Position numbers and translations under genes: made by a program
Part shown: positions 1 through 6,822 of the stretch, in pieces
Layout of the letters: each line of letters opens with the position of its first letter
Numbering within the stretch: position 1 is the stretch's first letter
The notes under the pieces: generated by a model
The model's database searches: none
Seen by the model: the letters and a program-made list of their open reading frames with translations, nothing else
Told to the model about the DNA's origin: nothing
Assembly (NCBI GenBank): GCA_045591485.1
Contig: JAZNSV010000211.1
Span: 1 to 22,729 of the forward strand
Direction: 5' to 3'
From: Colimorpha sp045591485
Lineage (GTDB): Bacteria; Bacteroidota; Bacteroidia; Bacteroidales; P3
DNA: 22,729 bases

Positions 1-2
1 TG

Positions 3-653
3 CAGTGCGAGCGGGCGCTGTGGCTCGACGTCCACGAGCCGCGCCTGGCGCGCTACACCGCCGAGCAGATGCGCCGCTTCGACCGCGGCCGCGACTTCGA
101 GTACGCCTTCAAAGCCACCTTCCCCGACGGCATCGACCTCAGCGCCGAACTCAAGCGCAACGTCGACCTCTACCCCGCACGCACCGCCGAGCTGCTGGAC
201 AAGGGCGACGGTGTGGCCCTTTTCGAGGCCGGCTTCCAGTACGACGACGTGCTGGTGCTGGCCGACGTGGTGCAGCAGCGCGAAGACGGCACCCTCGACA
301 TCTACGAGGTCAAGTCCGGCACCACCCTCAGCGAGACCTACCGCCGCGACGCCGCCCTGCAGCACTACGTCATCTCGCATTGCCGCCCAGTGCATAGCTT
401 CAGCATCGTCTATAATGGGGTGGATGGGGAGAATGGGGTTAATGGGCAGGATGGGGCCTTCGCCATCGTCGACCTCACCGAGGAGCTCGCCGCCGAGGGC
501 GACCGCATTGCCGCCAACATCGCCGAGATGAAGACCATCGTCCGCGCCACCGCTGAGCCCGACACCCCCACGGGCCAGCACTGCCTCACCCCCTACGCCT
601 GCCCCTACCAGCACCACTGCCAGCAGGGCATCCGCCAGCTGGCCCTCTTCTGA
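3..653 (+). CDS. Cas4/RecB-like PD-(D/E)XK nuclease, 5'-truncated by window edge
   Basis: The reading frame is open from the left edge, so the start lies outside the window. The visible 216 residues look like a Cas4/RecB-type DNA exonuclease domain with an iron-sulfur cluster. A cysteine opens the visible part (CERALWLD, the usual first cluster ligand). A PD-(D/E)XK core follows: the acidic residue in VLVLADVV, then IYEVKSG with the catalytic E-x-K, then a helix with a QHYV motif. The last three cluster cysteines lie near the C-terminus (CLTPYACPYQHHC). This four-cysteine arrangement is known from Cas4, AddB and DUF2779-type nucleases. The protein ends soon after the cluster, so it resembles a stand-alone nuclease rather than a long DUF2779 protein, but the missing N-terminus leaves this open. 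No cas gene or CRISPR array is visible. A G-rich 9-bp repeat sits in the domain (residues GVDGENGVNGQDG). Family confident, exact subfamily not. Confidence 0.8.
   Translation, partial: QCERALWLDVHEPRLARYTAEQMRRFDRGRDFEYAFKATFPDGIDLSAELKRNVDLYPARTAELLDKGDGVALFEAGFQYDDVLVLADVVQQREDGTLDIYEVKSGTTLSETYRRDAALQHYVISHCRPVHSFSIVYNGVDGENGVNGQDGAFAIVDLTEELAAEGDRIAANIAEMKTIVRATAEPDTPTGQHCLTPYACPYQHHCQQGIRQLALF
417..456 (+). repeat. 9-bp in-frame minisatellite with G-quadruplex spacing
   Basis: Four nonamers of the form GGGGNNNAT (the fourth begins GGGC) are followed by a fifth G-run. They encode tripeptides G-V-D, G-E-N, G-V-N and G-Q-D. Runs of four, four, four, three and four G's are separated by 5-6 nt on the coding strand, which fits an intramolecular G-quadruplex in the mRNA. 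The repeat lies between the E-x-K strand/helix and the C-terminal cysteine cluster, so it probably forms a surface loop. Confidence 0.75.
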
Positions 654-663
654 AAACAAAAAA

Positions 664-682
664 GAGCCTCGCAGAGAGGCTC
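664..682 (-). terminator. Intrinsic terminator between convergent genes
   Basis: A perfect 7-bp stem GAGCCTC/GAGGCTC has a 5-nt loop. Read on the minus strand it lies just behind the stop of the lipoprotein gene ending at 706 and is followed by TTTTTTGTTTT, a classical intrinsic terminator. On the plus strand it follows the nuclease stop by 10 nt but has only a weak T tract, so it mainly serves the minus strand. Confidence 0.85.
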
Positions 683-705
683 CTTTCGCTGTTGTGAAGT
701 CGTCA

Positions 706-1347
706 CTATTCCGTGTAAGGGTTTTCCAGAATGGAGAGGCTCAGCCCTTTTAGATCTTGCGGATTATATGTCCACGTGGTTTCTTTCTCATAGACACCTT
801 GGAACGTAATCTGGCAATTGATGCTCACAGTGTTGTTTTCATCGTTTACAGGATTGTCGGTATACTGAGAGGAAGACCAATGGATATAGTTCGGCTTGAC
901 TGGACGGACTGTCTGTGCGTCCACCTGTTCTGTGAAGTAATTTCTCTGTGTCTCGTCGGCCAGCATATCAGCGGTGTAGGCGTAGGTGCTGTCGCCGATA
1001 ATACGCCAGGTGGCATCGCCGCCGACACGCTCGATGACGATATGGAATGTCGGCATGTTCATTGTGCATCCTGCCGGCTTCTCGGTGGAGGCGGCATCGA
1101 TTATCAGACGACGTCCGTTAGTCCCGTAGCTGGTTGTAAACCGCTTCACGTTAGTAGTAAGGCTGCCCAATGGGATGGTTTGGCCGTCGAAGGTGAATGT
1201 GGCATTAGTGATTGTCGGTGAAACCGGAACATCCGGCGTGCCGGGATTGTTTGGTGAATCTGTTGTGCCATCGTCCTTGTTGCAGGCAGAGAAAGTCAGG
1301 GCTGCCGTGAAAAGCAGCATAAAGATTGTTTTGGTTCTTGTTTTCAT
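706..1347 (-). CDS. Surface-type lipoprotein of unknown function
   Basis: 213 residues counted from the ATG at 1347. An in-frame ATG 29 codons upstream (1434) is rejected because the signal peptide only makes sense from 1347. The N-terminus MKTRTKTIFMLLFTAALTF has basic residues, a hydrophobic stretch and a lipobox ending in SAC (Cys22). CNKDDG follows, and acidic residues after the lipidated cysteine are typical of the Bacteroidota signal that sends lipoproteins to the cell surface. A Pro/Asp/Thr-rich linker leads to a beta-rich domain (ATFTFDGQTIPLG onwards) with regular Thr/Ile/Trp alternation. I do not recognise the family; the pattern resembles small calycin-like or carbohydrate-cluster accessory lipoproteins. 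It is monocistronic, with its own terminator downstream and a large palindrome upstream. Confidence 0.8.
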   Translation of the reverse strand: MKTRTKTIFMLLFTAALTFSACNKDDGTTDSPNNPGTPDVPVSPTITNATFTFDGQTIPLGSLTTNVKRFTTSYGTNGRRLIIDAASTEKPAGCTMNMPTFHIVIERVGGDATWRIIGDSTYAYTADMLADETQRNYFTEQVDAQTVRPVKPNYIHWSSSQYTDNPVNDENNTVSINCQITFQGVYEKETTWTYNPQDLKGLSLSILENPYTE

Positions 1348-1427
1348 TTTGATTGATTTGTGAGTTAAAAAGATGATGTACCAAGGATATGCACATAAAA
1401 AGAGCGTGGGTACTTTTTGGTCTCCAT

Positions 1428-1556
1428 TGGTCATTCTGAGGTCTTCGACTACCTATACCACCAAATTTCAACGTACAAAGCCCACGCCCAAAGGCGGGAG
1501 CACCGTTGCTAATCTCTGGTGGTATTTGAAAAGTGTCGAAGTTTTCAGAATGACCA
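1428..1556. repeat. 129-bp imperfect inverted repeat (MITE-like foldback)
   Basis: The outer arms 1428-1449 and 1535-1556 pair as TGGTCATTCTGA-nnn-CTTCGAC with a few mismatches. Inside them ATACCACCA (1455-1463) pairs perfectly with TGGTGGTAT (1517-1525), then CAACG with CGTTG, then GCC-CAAA-GGC (1486-1495) at the tip. All share one centre near 1491, so the whole segment can fold back on itself. It fills the gap (1348-1655) between the lipoprotein gene and the DUF2442 gene. No protein is encoded in it. It could be a non-autonomous mobile element, or a structured RNA/terminator of the upstream operon. Confidence 0.6.
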
Positions 1557-1655
1557 GATAAGCTCGTTTCGCTTCTTTCCTATTCTATGATGTGCATTTT
1601 AATCTATGCGCAGTGCTTCATTGGCAGTGGGTTTGGTTACACTATAGTTTATTAA

Positions 1656-1988
1656 TCACTTCCCATACTCAGCCGGTTCTTCAGCGGCAGTGGGGAGAGG
1701 AGTATCATCTTCGGTATCGTATGGGGCCAGGTAACAGACGGCATCCTCGGTGGGTGTGATGTCGCAGAGGCCTGCATCATGGAACATACCCTCGAAACTC
1801 AGGTCTTCATCAATGGTGGACCAATGGATGCCGCCATAGGAGAGTTCGAAAGCCTGCCGCTGGGTGGCGGTGGCATTGCGTAGGCGGGGCCATTGGGCAA
1901 ACTCATAGCTTGCCCGCAGACCGTCGGTGGTCTCGGCATAGACGGCGTGGTCGTCCACCCAAACGCGTGCTATGTATTTCCTATCCAT
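1656..1988 (-). CDS. DUF2442 domain protein
   Basis: 110 residues from the ATG at 1988. An ATG 13 codons upstream (2027) would overlap the preceding gene deeply and adds a non-conserved tail, so I use 1988. The pattern is that of DUF2442: a short beta-rich start (YIARVWVDDHAVYAETTDGLRASYEF), then FPRL-like AQWPRLRNAT, then the conserved end of type HWSTIDEDLSFEGM. The last 40 or so residues are an acidic, proline-rich extension not normally part of the domain. The start overlaps the stop of the DUF4160 gene by 8 bp, implying translational coupling. DUF4160-DUF2442 neighbours are common in bacteria; a toxin-antitoxin role has been suggested for such pairs but I cannot prove it here. Confidence 0.82.
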   Translation of the reverse strand: MDRKYIARVWVDDHAVYAETTDGLRASYEFAQWPRLRNATATQRQAFELSYGGIHWSTIDEDLSFEGMFHDAGLCDITPTEDAVCYLAPYDTEDDTPLPTAAEEPAEYGK

Positions 1989-2226
1989 TGTTTTTGTTCC
2001 CGAAGAATTCCTGCCACCGCTCCGCAATCACATCGGCGTTCTCTTCCACCAGCGAGCGGATGAGCGTTATCTCATGTTGCTTGAAGCCATGATTGTACAC
2101 CATCTCCAGAGGCTGCACGTTGAACTTTGCTTCACAGCCTCCGCGCACAACATGAATGTGAACCGGTTCATGGTCTCCTGAGTAGAACATGAACCGGAAG
2201 TTGAATATTTTGAAGAGGGTGGGCAT
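1981..2226 (-). CDS. DUF4160 domain protein
   Basis: 81 residues. The motif FMFYSGDHEPVHIHVVRGG is diagnostic for DUF4160 (aromatic-rich strand, then D-H-x-P-x-H-x-H-V). A helix follows (HEITLIRSLVEENADVIAERWQEFF). The function is unknown; the clustered histidines could bind a metal or act in catalysis. It starts 6 bp behind the stop of the secreted repeat protein and overlaps the DUF2442 start by 8 bp, so the three genes form one transcription unit. As it is the first, smaller and His-rich partner of the pair, a toxin role is conceivable, but this is inference. Confidence 0.85.
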   Translation of the reverse strand: MPTLFKIFNFRFMFYSGDHEPVHIHVVRGGCEAKFNVQPLEMVYNHGFKQHEITLIRSLVEENADVIAERWQEFFGNKNNG

Positions 2227-2232
2227 GGCTTA

Positions 2233-3060
2233 TCAGTTTGCCGGGAAGGCGATCTCGCGCTCGATGACCTGGTAGGGCACGTTGTTGCGGTAGATGGTCT
2301 GGCGCACCCAGTTGTCGTCCTCGTCGTACTCGTAGACGTAGCTGTGCTTCCAGTTCAGGTGCTCGTCGTAGTTGAACGAGCTGACCTCAATCAGGTTGTC
2401 GTGGTCGTCATAGTAGTAAGTGGTGAGGGCCGAGAGGAACTCGTCGGCATCGTAGAAGCGCCACTCGATGCGGTTGCCGCGGGCATCATATTTATACAGG
2501 TAATGCTGCATCAGCTCGCCGTCGCGGTTATAGAATTCCATCTCTATACAGTTGCCTTTGGAGTCATACTTGTAGGTGCGCTTCTCGGTCATCTCGCCGG
2601 CCTCATCGAAGCTCTGCTCCTCCACCTTCTGGCCATTGGCGAATTTGGAGCTTTCCTTTTTGGTCATTTGGTTGCCGAGGTAGACGGTGCGTTCGATGCG
2701 GTTGCCGTCTTTGTCGTTGAGGTAGGCGGTACGACCGGTGAGCATCTTCTCGCGATTGTATTCGTTCCAGCCGAGGCTGTAGCCGTTGACGTCGAAGAAA
2801 TACGAGTACCACGTGTAGTCGTCGGCCTTGGTGCGGAACTTGTCGGCGAAGTTGCCGCGCTTGTCGAAGGTGATGCTGTCGATGCAGATGAGCTGACGAC
2901 CCCCGTCGCGGCCTCCGCGCAGGTTGTAGGTGTACTCAATCACATACAACGCGTTACCATGGATACCCATTTCCATACGCGAGTTCTTGCGGGGTTTGGG
3001 GCCTGCAAATGCCGTGCCCACAACGAGCAGGGCGAGGATGAGTGCGATATTTTTCTTCAT
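2233..3060 (-). CDS. Secreted YD/RHS-like repeat protein
   Basis: 275 residues from the ATG at 3060; an upstream in-frame ATG (3093) would precede the promoter-proximal region and spoil the signal peptide. MKKNIALILALLVVGTAFA is a Sec signal peptide cut near residue 19-20, with no lipobox. The body has repeats of about 20-30 residues of the form Y-x-Y-D-x-x-G-N-x-I-E-x-x-F-Y (for example YKYDSKGNCIEMEFYNRDGE and YKYDARGNRIEWRFYDADE), the YD/RHS-like beta-hairpin repeat seen in many short Bacteroidota proteins. At least five copies occupy roughly residues 95-265. It is probably periplasmic or surface-located; such repeats act as structural scaffolds and no catalytic residues are evident. A Bacteroidota promoter lies directly upstream (3083-3111). 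Confidence 0.8.
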   Translation of the reverse strand: MKKNIALILALLVVGTAFAGPKPRKNSRMEMGIHGNALYVIEYTYNLRGGRDGGRQLICIDSITFDKRGNFADKFRTKADDYTWYSYFFDVNGYSLGWNEYNREKMLTGRTAYLNDKDGNRIERTVYLGNQMTKKESSKFANGQKVEEQSFDEAGEMTEKRTYKYDSKGNCIEMEFYNRDGELMQHYLYKYDARGNRIEWRFYDADEFLSALTTYYYDDHDNLIEVSSFNYDEHLNWKHSYVYEYDEDDNWVRQTIYRNNVPYQVIEREIAFPAN

Positions 3061-3082
3061 TTTTATCATTGTTTTCAAAATG

Positions 3083-3111
3083 CAAAGATACAACTTTTTC
3101 TAAAAGTACAA
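3083..3111 (-). promoter_or_regulatory. Bacteroidota-type promoter of the YD-repeat/DUF4160/DUF2442 unit
   Basis: On the minus strand, TATCTTTG (3090-3083) matches the -7 consensus TAnnTTTG exactly. A TTG (3111-3109) lies 18 bp upstream in the -33 place. The expected transcript begins near 3076, a few bases before the ATG at 3060. Confidence 0.7.
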
Positions 3112-3127
3112 CGGACTTTTTTCTTTT

Positions 3128-3460
3128 TTATTGTTTCGGTACAAACGAACGGGGCTTTTTTGAATCCGCTACGTAGCGTGGTTTATCGGTGGTGAGCCGT
3201 ATATTTTCTGTCTGCTTCATCATTGTGTCGCGGTTCCATGTGGCGGGTTTATCATTGTCATGGTACATCCAGGGAAAACCTGCGGCAATCCATGCCTTGC
3301 GCCACTCTTCATAGCTCCATCCTCCGTCTTCATCATCGTATCCAAATTCAAATCCACAGCAGGGACATATTTCGAAACTGGTGCATCCGTAACTGTCGTG
3401 AGGCTCCTCCATTAACCCGTCGAATCCACACACGGGGCAGATATGTTTATCGCTGTGCAT
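3128..3460 (-). CDS. CPCC-family cysteine-rich zinc-ribbon protein
   Basis: 110 residues. Two CxxC knuckles, Cys8/Cys11 (CPVCGF) and Cys32/Cys35 (CPCCGFEFGY), form a zinc ribbon. The following YEEWRKAWIAAGFPW is the conserved tail of the CPCC family. These proteins are common small accessory genes, often near toxin-antitoxin or immunity loci; their biochemical role is not established. The last 40 residues are a less conserved basic tail. The ATG sits only 6 bp behind the stop of the truncated HEPN-like reading frame, so it seems to have been joined to the nucleotidyltransferase transcript by the event that removed the rest of that gene. Confidence 0.8.
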   Translation of the reverse strand: MHSDKHICPVCGFDGLMEEPHDSYGCTSFEICPCCGFEFGYDDEDGGWSYEEWRKAWIAAGFPWMYHDNDKPATWNRDTMMKQTENIRLTTDKPRYVADSKKPRSFVPKQ

Positions 3461-3466
3461 TTTCTC

Positions 3467-3535
3467 TTAACGTAGATATACTCTTCTGTCTAAGAAACCA
3501 ACCAATGCGTATTTCCCTTCTTCGCTCAGGCTCAT
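3467..3535 (-). pseudogene. Remnant of a HEPN-domain (HepT-like) partner gene
   Basis: The ATG at 3535 overlaps the TGA of the nucleotidyltransferase gene as ATGA, the usual arrangement of MNT-HEPN pairs. The frame reads MSLSEEGKYALVGF, then LDRR, and stops after 22 codons at 3467. The opening resembles the first helix of small bacterial HEPN proteins (M-S-L-[ST]-x-E-E-x-x-A-L-V-x-[YF]-R-L-x-[RK]). Everything after the first helix, including the Rx4HxY active-site region, is missing, and a different gene starts 6 bp later. I read this as a deleted toxin. The alternative is a chance 22-codon leader for the next gene. Confidence 0.5.
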
Positions 3536-3846
3536 AGTCTTATTCTTTCATTCATGACATTCTTGAAAAAGGGGGAGAACCAATTTCTTGACCATTCCTT
3601 CTTTGTGAAAATAAGAGGATTGATGCAAGCATCGAAATCCCAACCTACTTCTCGGAACGGATAGGCAATATTGTCGTGGTCCTCGTTGGAAATCATTTCC
3701 TTATCAAGCAAAATGAGTATGTCCCAATCCGAATCGCGATGGGCATTGCCTCGGGCTTGCGAGCCGAAGAGCCATGCCTCGCCACCTTCGGGCAAAACAC
3801 GTCTTGCCGTGTTTTTTATCCGCTCTATTTTTCCCCCTTTAGTCAT
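3532..3846 (-). CDS. MNT-type nucleotidyltransferase (MntA-like, orphan)
   Basis: 104 residues. The polymerase-beta-like motif is intact: G28-S29-x10-D40-x-D42 within FGSQARG and DSDWDILI, with a further acidic residue near 70-72 (GWDFDA). This is the minimal nucleotidyltransferase fold. In MntA/HepT systems such proteins AMPylate and thus silence a HEPN RNase toxin encoded next door. Here the place of the toxin, in ATGA overlap downstream, holds only a 22-codon remnant, so this looks like an orphan antitoxin-type enzyme. The gene follows the cstA-like gene with a 28-bp gap. Confidence 0.85.
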   Translation of the reverse strand: MTKGGKIERIKNTARRVLPEGGEAWLFGSQARGNAHRDSDWDILILLDKEMISNEDHDNIAYPFREVGWDFDACINPLIFTKKEWSRNWFSPFFKNVMNERIRL

Positions 3847-3874
3847 ATTCTATTATAACGGCGGAAAGGTCGTT

Positions 3875-5317
3875 TTATTGCTTCGAGCGCTGTTTTTTGA
3901 CAAAGAACAGCACGCCGAGGGCTGCGGTGATGACGGCGGCGATGCAGTAGCCGGCGGTGCGGGGCAGAACGCTGCCGAGGCCCTCCTTCTCGGCCACCAG
4001 CAGGAAGCTGATGGTCACCATGCTCATGAATAGGGCGGGGATAAGGGTAATCCAGTACCATGCCTTGCCAGGCAGGTGCCTTGAAAGGAAGACCGTGATG
4101 GCCCACAGCGTGACCATCGACAGGAACTGGTTGGCCCACGAAAAGTAGCGCCAGATGACCTGGAAGCCCTCGGCGTCGGCCAGCGAGAAGATGAGCAGTG
4201 CGGCGGCCAGCACGAAGACCGGCAGGGCTACGAGCAGGCGTTTGGGTATGGGCTTCTGGTCCACATGCATGAAGTCGGCCACGATGAGGCGTGCCGACCG
4301 CAGGGCGGTGTCGCCGCTGGTGACGGCGGCGCTGATGACGCCGAGGATGCAGATGACGGCGATGACCTTGGGGAACCACTCGTTGGCGATTACACCCACC
4401 ATGTCGTTGCCGCTCTTGCCGATGCAGAGCTCAGGCTTGTCGTGGAAGAAGTAGGTGGCGGCGGCAGCCCAGATGAGGGCCACGACGCCTTCGGTGATCA
4501 TGGCGCCGTAGAAGATGGGGCGGGCCTGCTTCTCGTTGACCATGCAGCGCGCCATGAGGGGGCTCTGCGTGGCGTGGAAGCCGCTGATGGCGCCGCAGGC
4601 GATGCTGATGAACATCATGGGAAAGATGGGGTTGCTCTCGGCCTTGGGGTGGCGGTTCTCCAGGCCGTCCCACACCTCGGGCACAGGCACCCGGTAGACC
4701 ACAAAGGCCACCACGATGGCCACAGCCATGGCCAGCAGCAGGATGCCGAAGATGGGATATATCTTGCCAATCACCTTGTCGATAGGCAGCAGGGTGGCCA
4801 GCAGATAGTAGGCGAAGATGATGCCCACCCAGATGTAGATGTTCCATCCGGGGGTGAAGTTCTGGTTGAGCAGCACGGCGGGCGTGTTCACGAAGACGGC
4901 GCCCACCAGAATCATCAGCAGCACCGTGAAGCCACGCATGAACTGCTTCATGCCGTTGCCCAGGTACTTGCCGTGTATCTCGGGCAGCGAGGCGCCGTCC
5001 TGCCGCAGGCTGATGAATCCGCTGATGAAGTCGTGCACCGCGCCGGCGAAGATGCAGCCGAACACAATCCACAGGAACGAGGCGGTGCCGAACTGGGCAC
5101 CCATGATGGCGCCGCAGATGGGGCCCACGCCGGCGATGTTGAGGAACTGGATGAGGAACACGCGCCACGGCTTCATGGGCACATAGTCCACACCGTCGGG
5201 GTGCGCCACGGCGGGCGTGGTGCGTGCCGGGTCGACGCCGATGATGCGCTCAATGACCTTGGAATAGAGCCAGTAGCCCAGTACCAGCAGTATGATAGCA
5301 ACGATGAATGATATCAT
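3875..5317 (-). CDS. cstA: CstA-family carbon starvation transporter
   Basis: 480 residues with about a dozen hydrophobic segments starting at the first residues (MISFIVAIILLVLGYWLYSKVIERI). Hallmarks of the family are visible in order: an Asp-rich PDGVDYVPMKPWRVFLIQFLNIAGVGPICGA-type segment at about residues 40-70, the FISLRQDGASLPEIHGKYLG loop, and GAISGFHATQSPLMARC in the middle. CstA proteins are inner-membrane carriers linked to pyruvate and peptide uptake during carbon limitation. The length matches the short Bacteroidota form rather than the ~700-residue enterobacterial one. It starts 41 bp downstream of the metallo-hydrolase gene and may share its transcript. The substrate in this organism cannot be told from sequence. 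Confidence 0.93.
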   Translation of the reverse strand: MISFIVAIILLVLGYWLYSKVIERIIGVDPARTTPAVAHPDGVDYVPMKPWRVFLIQFLNIAGVGPICGAIMGAQFGTASFLWIVFGCIFAGAVHDFISGFISLRQDGASLPEIHGKYLGNGMKQFMRGFTVLLMILVGAVFVNTPAVLLNQNFTPGWNIYIWVGIIFAYYLLATLLPIDKVIGKIYPIFGILLLAMAVAIVVAFVVYRVPVPEVWDGLENRHPKAESNPIFPMMFISIACGAISGFHATQSPLMARCMVNEKQARPIFYGAMITEGVVALIWAAAATYFFHDKPELCIGKSGNDMVGVIANEWFPKVIAVICILGVISAAVTSGDTALRSARLIVADFMHVDQKPIPKRLLVALPVFVLAAALLIFSLADAEGFQVIWRYFSWANQFLSMVTLWAITVFLSRHLPGKAWYWITLIPALFMSMVTISFLLVAEKEGLGSVLPRTAGYCIAAVITAALGVLFFVKKQRSKQ

Positions 5318-5358
5318 GGTACAATAGTGTTATTTTGTGATACGGAACAAACCATCGT

Positions 5359-6759
5359 TCAGAGTTCTACTTCCTCCCGGAAGGCAGGTATGCTCACATG
5401 CTTCCAACCAGCCTTGCCGAGGGTTTCTGCAAAGTGCTGTTGCGTGGCCTCTTCTCCGTGGACAAGGAAGAGGTGCTTCACCTTCTTCTTATCCTGACAG
5501 CCAATGTAACGCATCATCTCTTCGTAGTCGCCGTGACCGGAGAGCGACTCGATGCGGCGCAACTCGGCGCGCACCTTGTGGCGCTGACCGAAGATACTGA
5601 CCTCCTCGTCTCCGCGCATAATCTTGGCGCCCAAGGTACTGGGTTCGCAGTAGCCCACACAGAGCACCGTCGTGGCGGGGTTGTCGATGTGGTTGGCCAG
5701 GTGGTGTTTGACGCGACCGGCCTCCATCATGCCGCTGGCTGCTATGATAACGCAGGGCTTGTGGCGCACATTGAGCTGTTTGCTCTCCATGACGCTCTGT
5801 ATATAGTGCAGGCGGTTGAAGCCGAAGGGGTCGGGGTCAGTCTGGCAGTATTTTGCAATATCGTCGTTGAAGCACTCTGTATGCAGGCGCATGATGTTGG
5901 TGGCGCTGATACTCAGCGGGCTGTCTACGAAGACGTCAATATCCGGCAGCAGCTTGGCGTTCTCCAGCCGGTCGAGGGCGTAGATAATCTCCTGCGCACG
6001 TCCGATGGCGAAGCTTGGGATAATCAGTTTGCCCTTCTTCTTTGTGCAGGTGTCGAGCACAGCCATCAGCAGTTCTTGTTCGGCATCGGTCATGCTCTCA
6101 TGCAGGCGGTCGCCGTATGTCGATTCCATGATGAGGTAGTCCACCTGCGGGAACGGTTCCGGATCCTTGAGTATTTGTTTGTCGTAACGGCCAATGTCGC
6201 CGGTGAAGCCGAGACGTATCTTGCGGCGGCCATCTTTGATTTCGAGGTACACGAAAGCCGAGCCGAGGATATGTCCAGCATCAAAAAACTCGACAGTCAC
6301 CTCTCCCTCGATGTTGAACTTTTTGTGATATGGCACACTGATGAAGCAACTCATGCAAGCCTGTGCGTCCTGCTCGTCGTAGATGGGCTCCAAAGGCTCT
6401 TCGCCTGCAGCCTTGCGCTTCTTGTTGAAAGTATGGATATCCTGTTCCTGTATGCGTCCGGCATCGGCCAGCATTATGGCGCAGAGGTCGCGCGTGGCCG
6501 GGGTGCAGAGCACTGTGCCACGAAATCCATTTTTGTAGATATACGGAATCAGGCCGCTGTGGTCGATATGGGCGTGGCTGAGCACCAGATAGTCAATCTC
6601 TTCGGGATCGAAACCGAGGTCTCGGTTCATGGCGTCGGTTTCGAGACCTTTGCCTTGGTACATGCCACAATCGAGCAATATTTTCAATCCGCTCTTGGTT
6701 GTGATAAGATGCTTGCTGCCCGTCACCTCGCGGGTGGCTCCCATAAATTGTAGCTTCAT
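5359..6759 (-). CDS. Beta-CASP metallo-beta-lactamase-fold RNase
   Basis: 466 residues. The start MKLQFMGATREVTGSKHLI is the typical first strand of the CPSF73-like MBL family. The metal site H-x-H-x-D-H is at residues 62-67 (SHAHIDHSG). Further ligands are the histidine in FFDAGHILGSA and the aspartate in GFTGDIGR. The beta-CASP insert follows, with IIPSFAIGRAQE and IIAASGMMEAGR, and the C-terminal motif ends in LVHGEE. Such bacterial proteins act as metal-dependent RNA nucleases in RNA processing. The length agrees with the family. A 63-bp gap with no clear terminator separates it from the BspA-like gene upstream. Confidence 0.92.
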   Translation of the reverse strand: MKLQFMGATREVTGSKHLITTKSGLKILLDCGMYQGKGLETDAMNRDLGFDPEEIDYLVLSHAHIDHSGLIPYIYKNGFRGTVLCTPATRDLCAIMLADAGRIQEQDIHTFNKKRKAAGEEPLEPIYDEQDAQACMSCFISVPYHKKFNIEGEVTVEFFDAGHILGSAFVYLEIKDGRRKIRLGFTGDIGRYDKQILKDPEPFPQVDYLIMESTYGDRLHESMTDAEQELLMAVLDTCTKKKGKLIIPSFAIGRAQEIIYALDRLENAKLLPDIDVFVDSPLSISATNIMRLHTECFNDDIAKYCQTDPDPFGFNRLHYIQSVMESKQLNVRHKPCVIIAASGMMEAGRVKHHLANHIDNPATTVLCVGYCEPSTLGAKIMRGDEEVSIFGQRHKVRAELRRIESLSGHGDYEEMMRYIGCQDKKKVKHLFLVHGEEATQQHFAETLGKAGWKHVSIPAFREEVEL

Positions 6760-6822
6760 ATCTGTATGTTTTTTTTATTCAACAAATTAACGTTTCCCAA
6801 TCAGATGGACCACCTTGGTTTT

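Noticed and set aside
3..653. Cas4-like nuclease as sign of a CRISPR-Cas locus
   Set aside because: No array of spaced direct repeats and no cas1, cas2 or effector gene is visible in the window; stand-alone Cas4/RecB-like nucleases are common.
1382..1389. TATCCTTG as -7 box of the first lipoprotein gene
   Set aside because: It has one mismatch to TAnnTTTG and no -33 element at the right distance; too weak to annotate.
1348..1434. Upstream ATG giving a 29-residue longer lipoprotein
   Set aside because: It would place the signal peptide internally and starts within the foldback element. Similar longer starts at 2027, 3093 and 16171 were rejected for the same kind of reason.
1428..1556. Integron attC site
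   Set aside because: The arms lack the paired RYYYAAC/GTTRRRY core boxes, and no integrase or cassette array is present.
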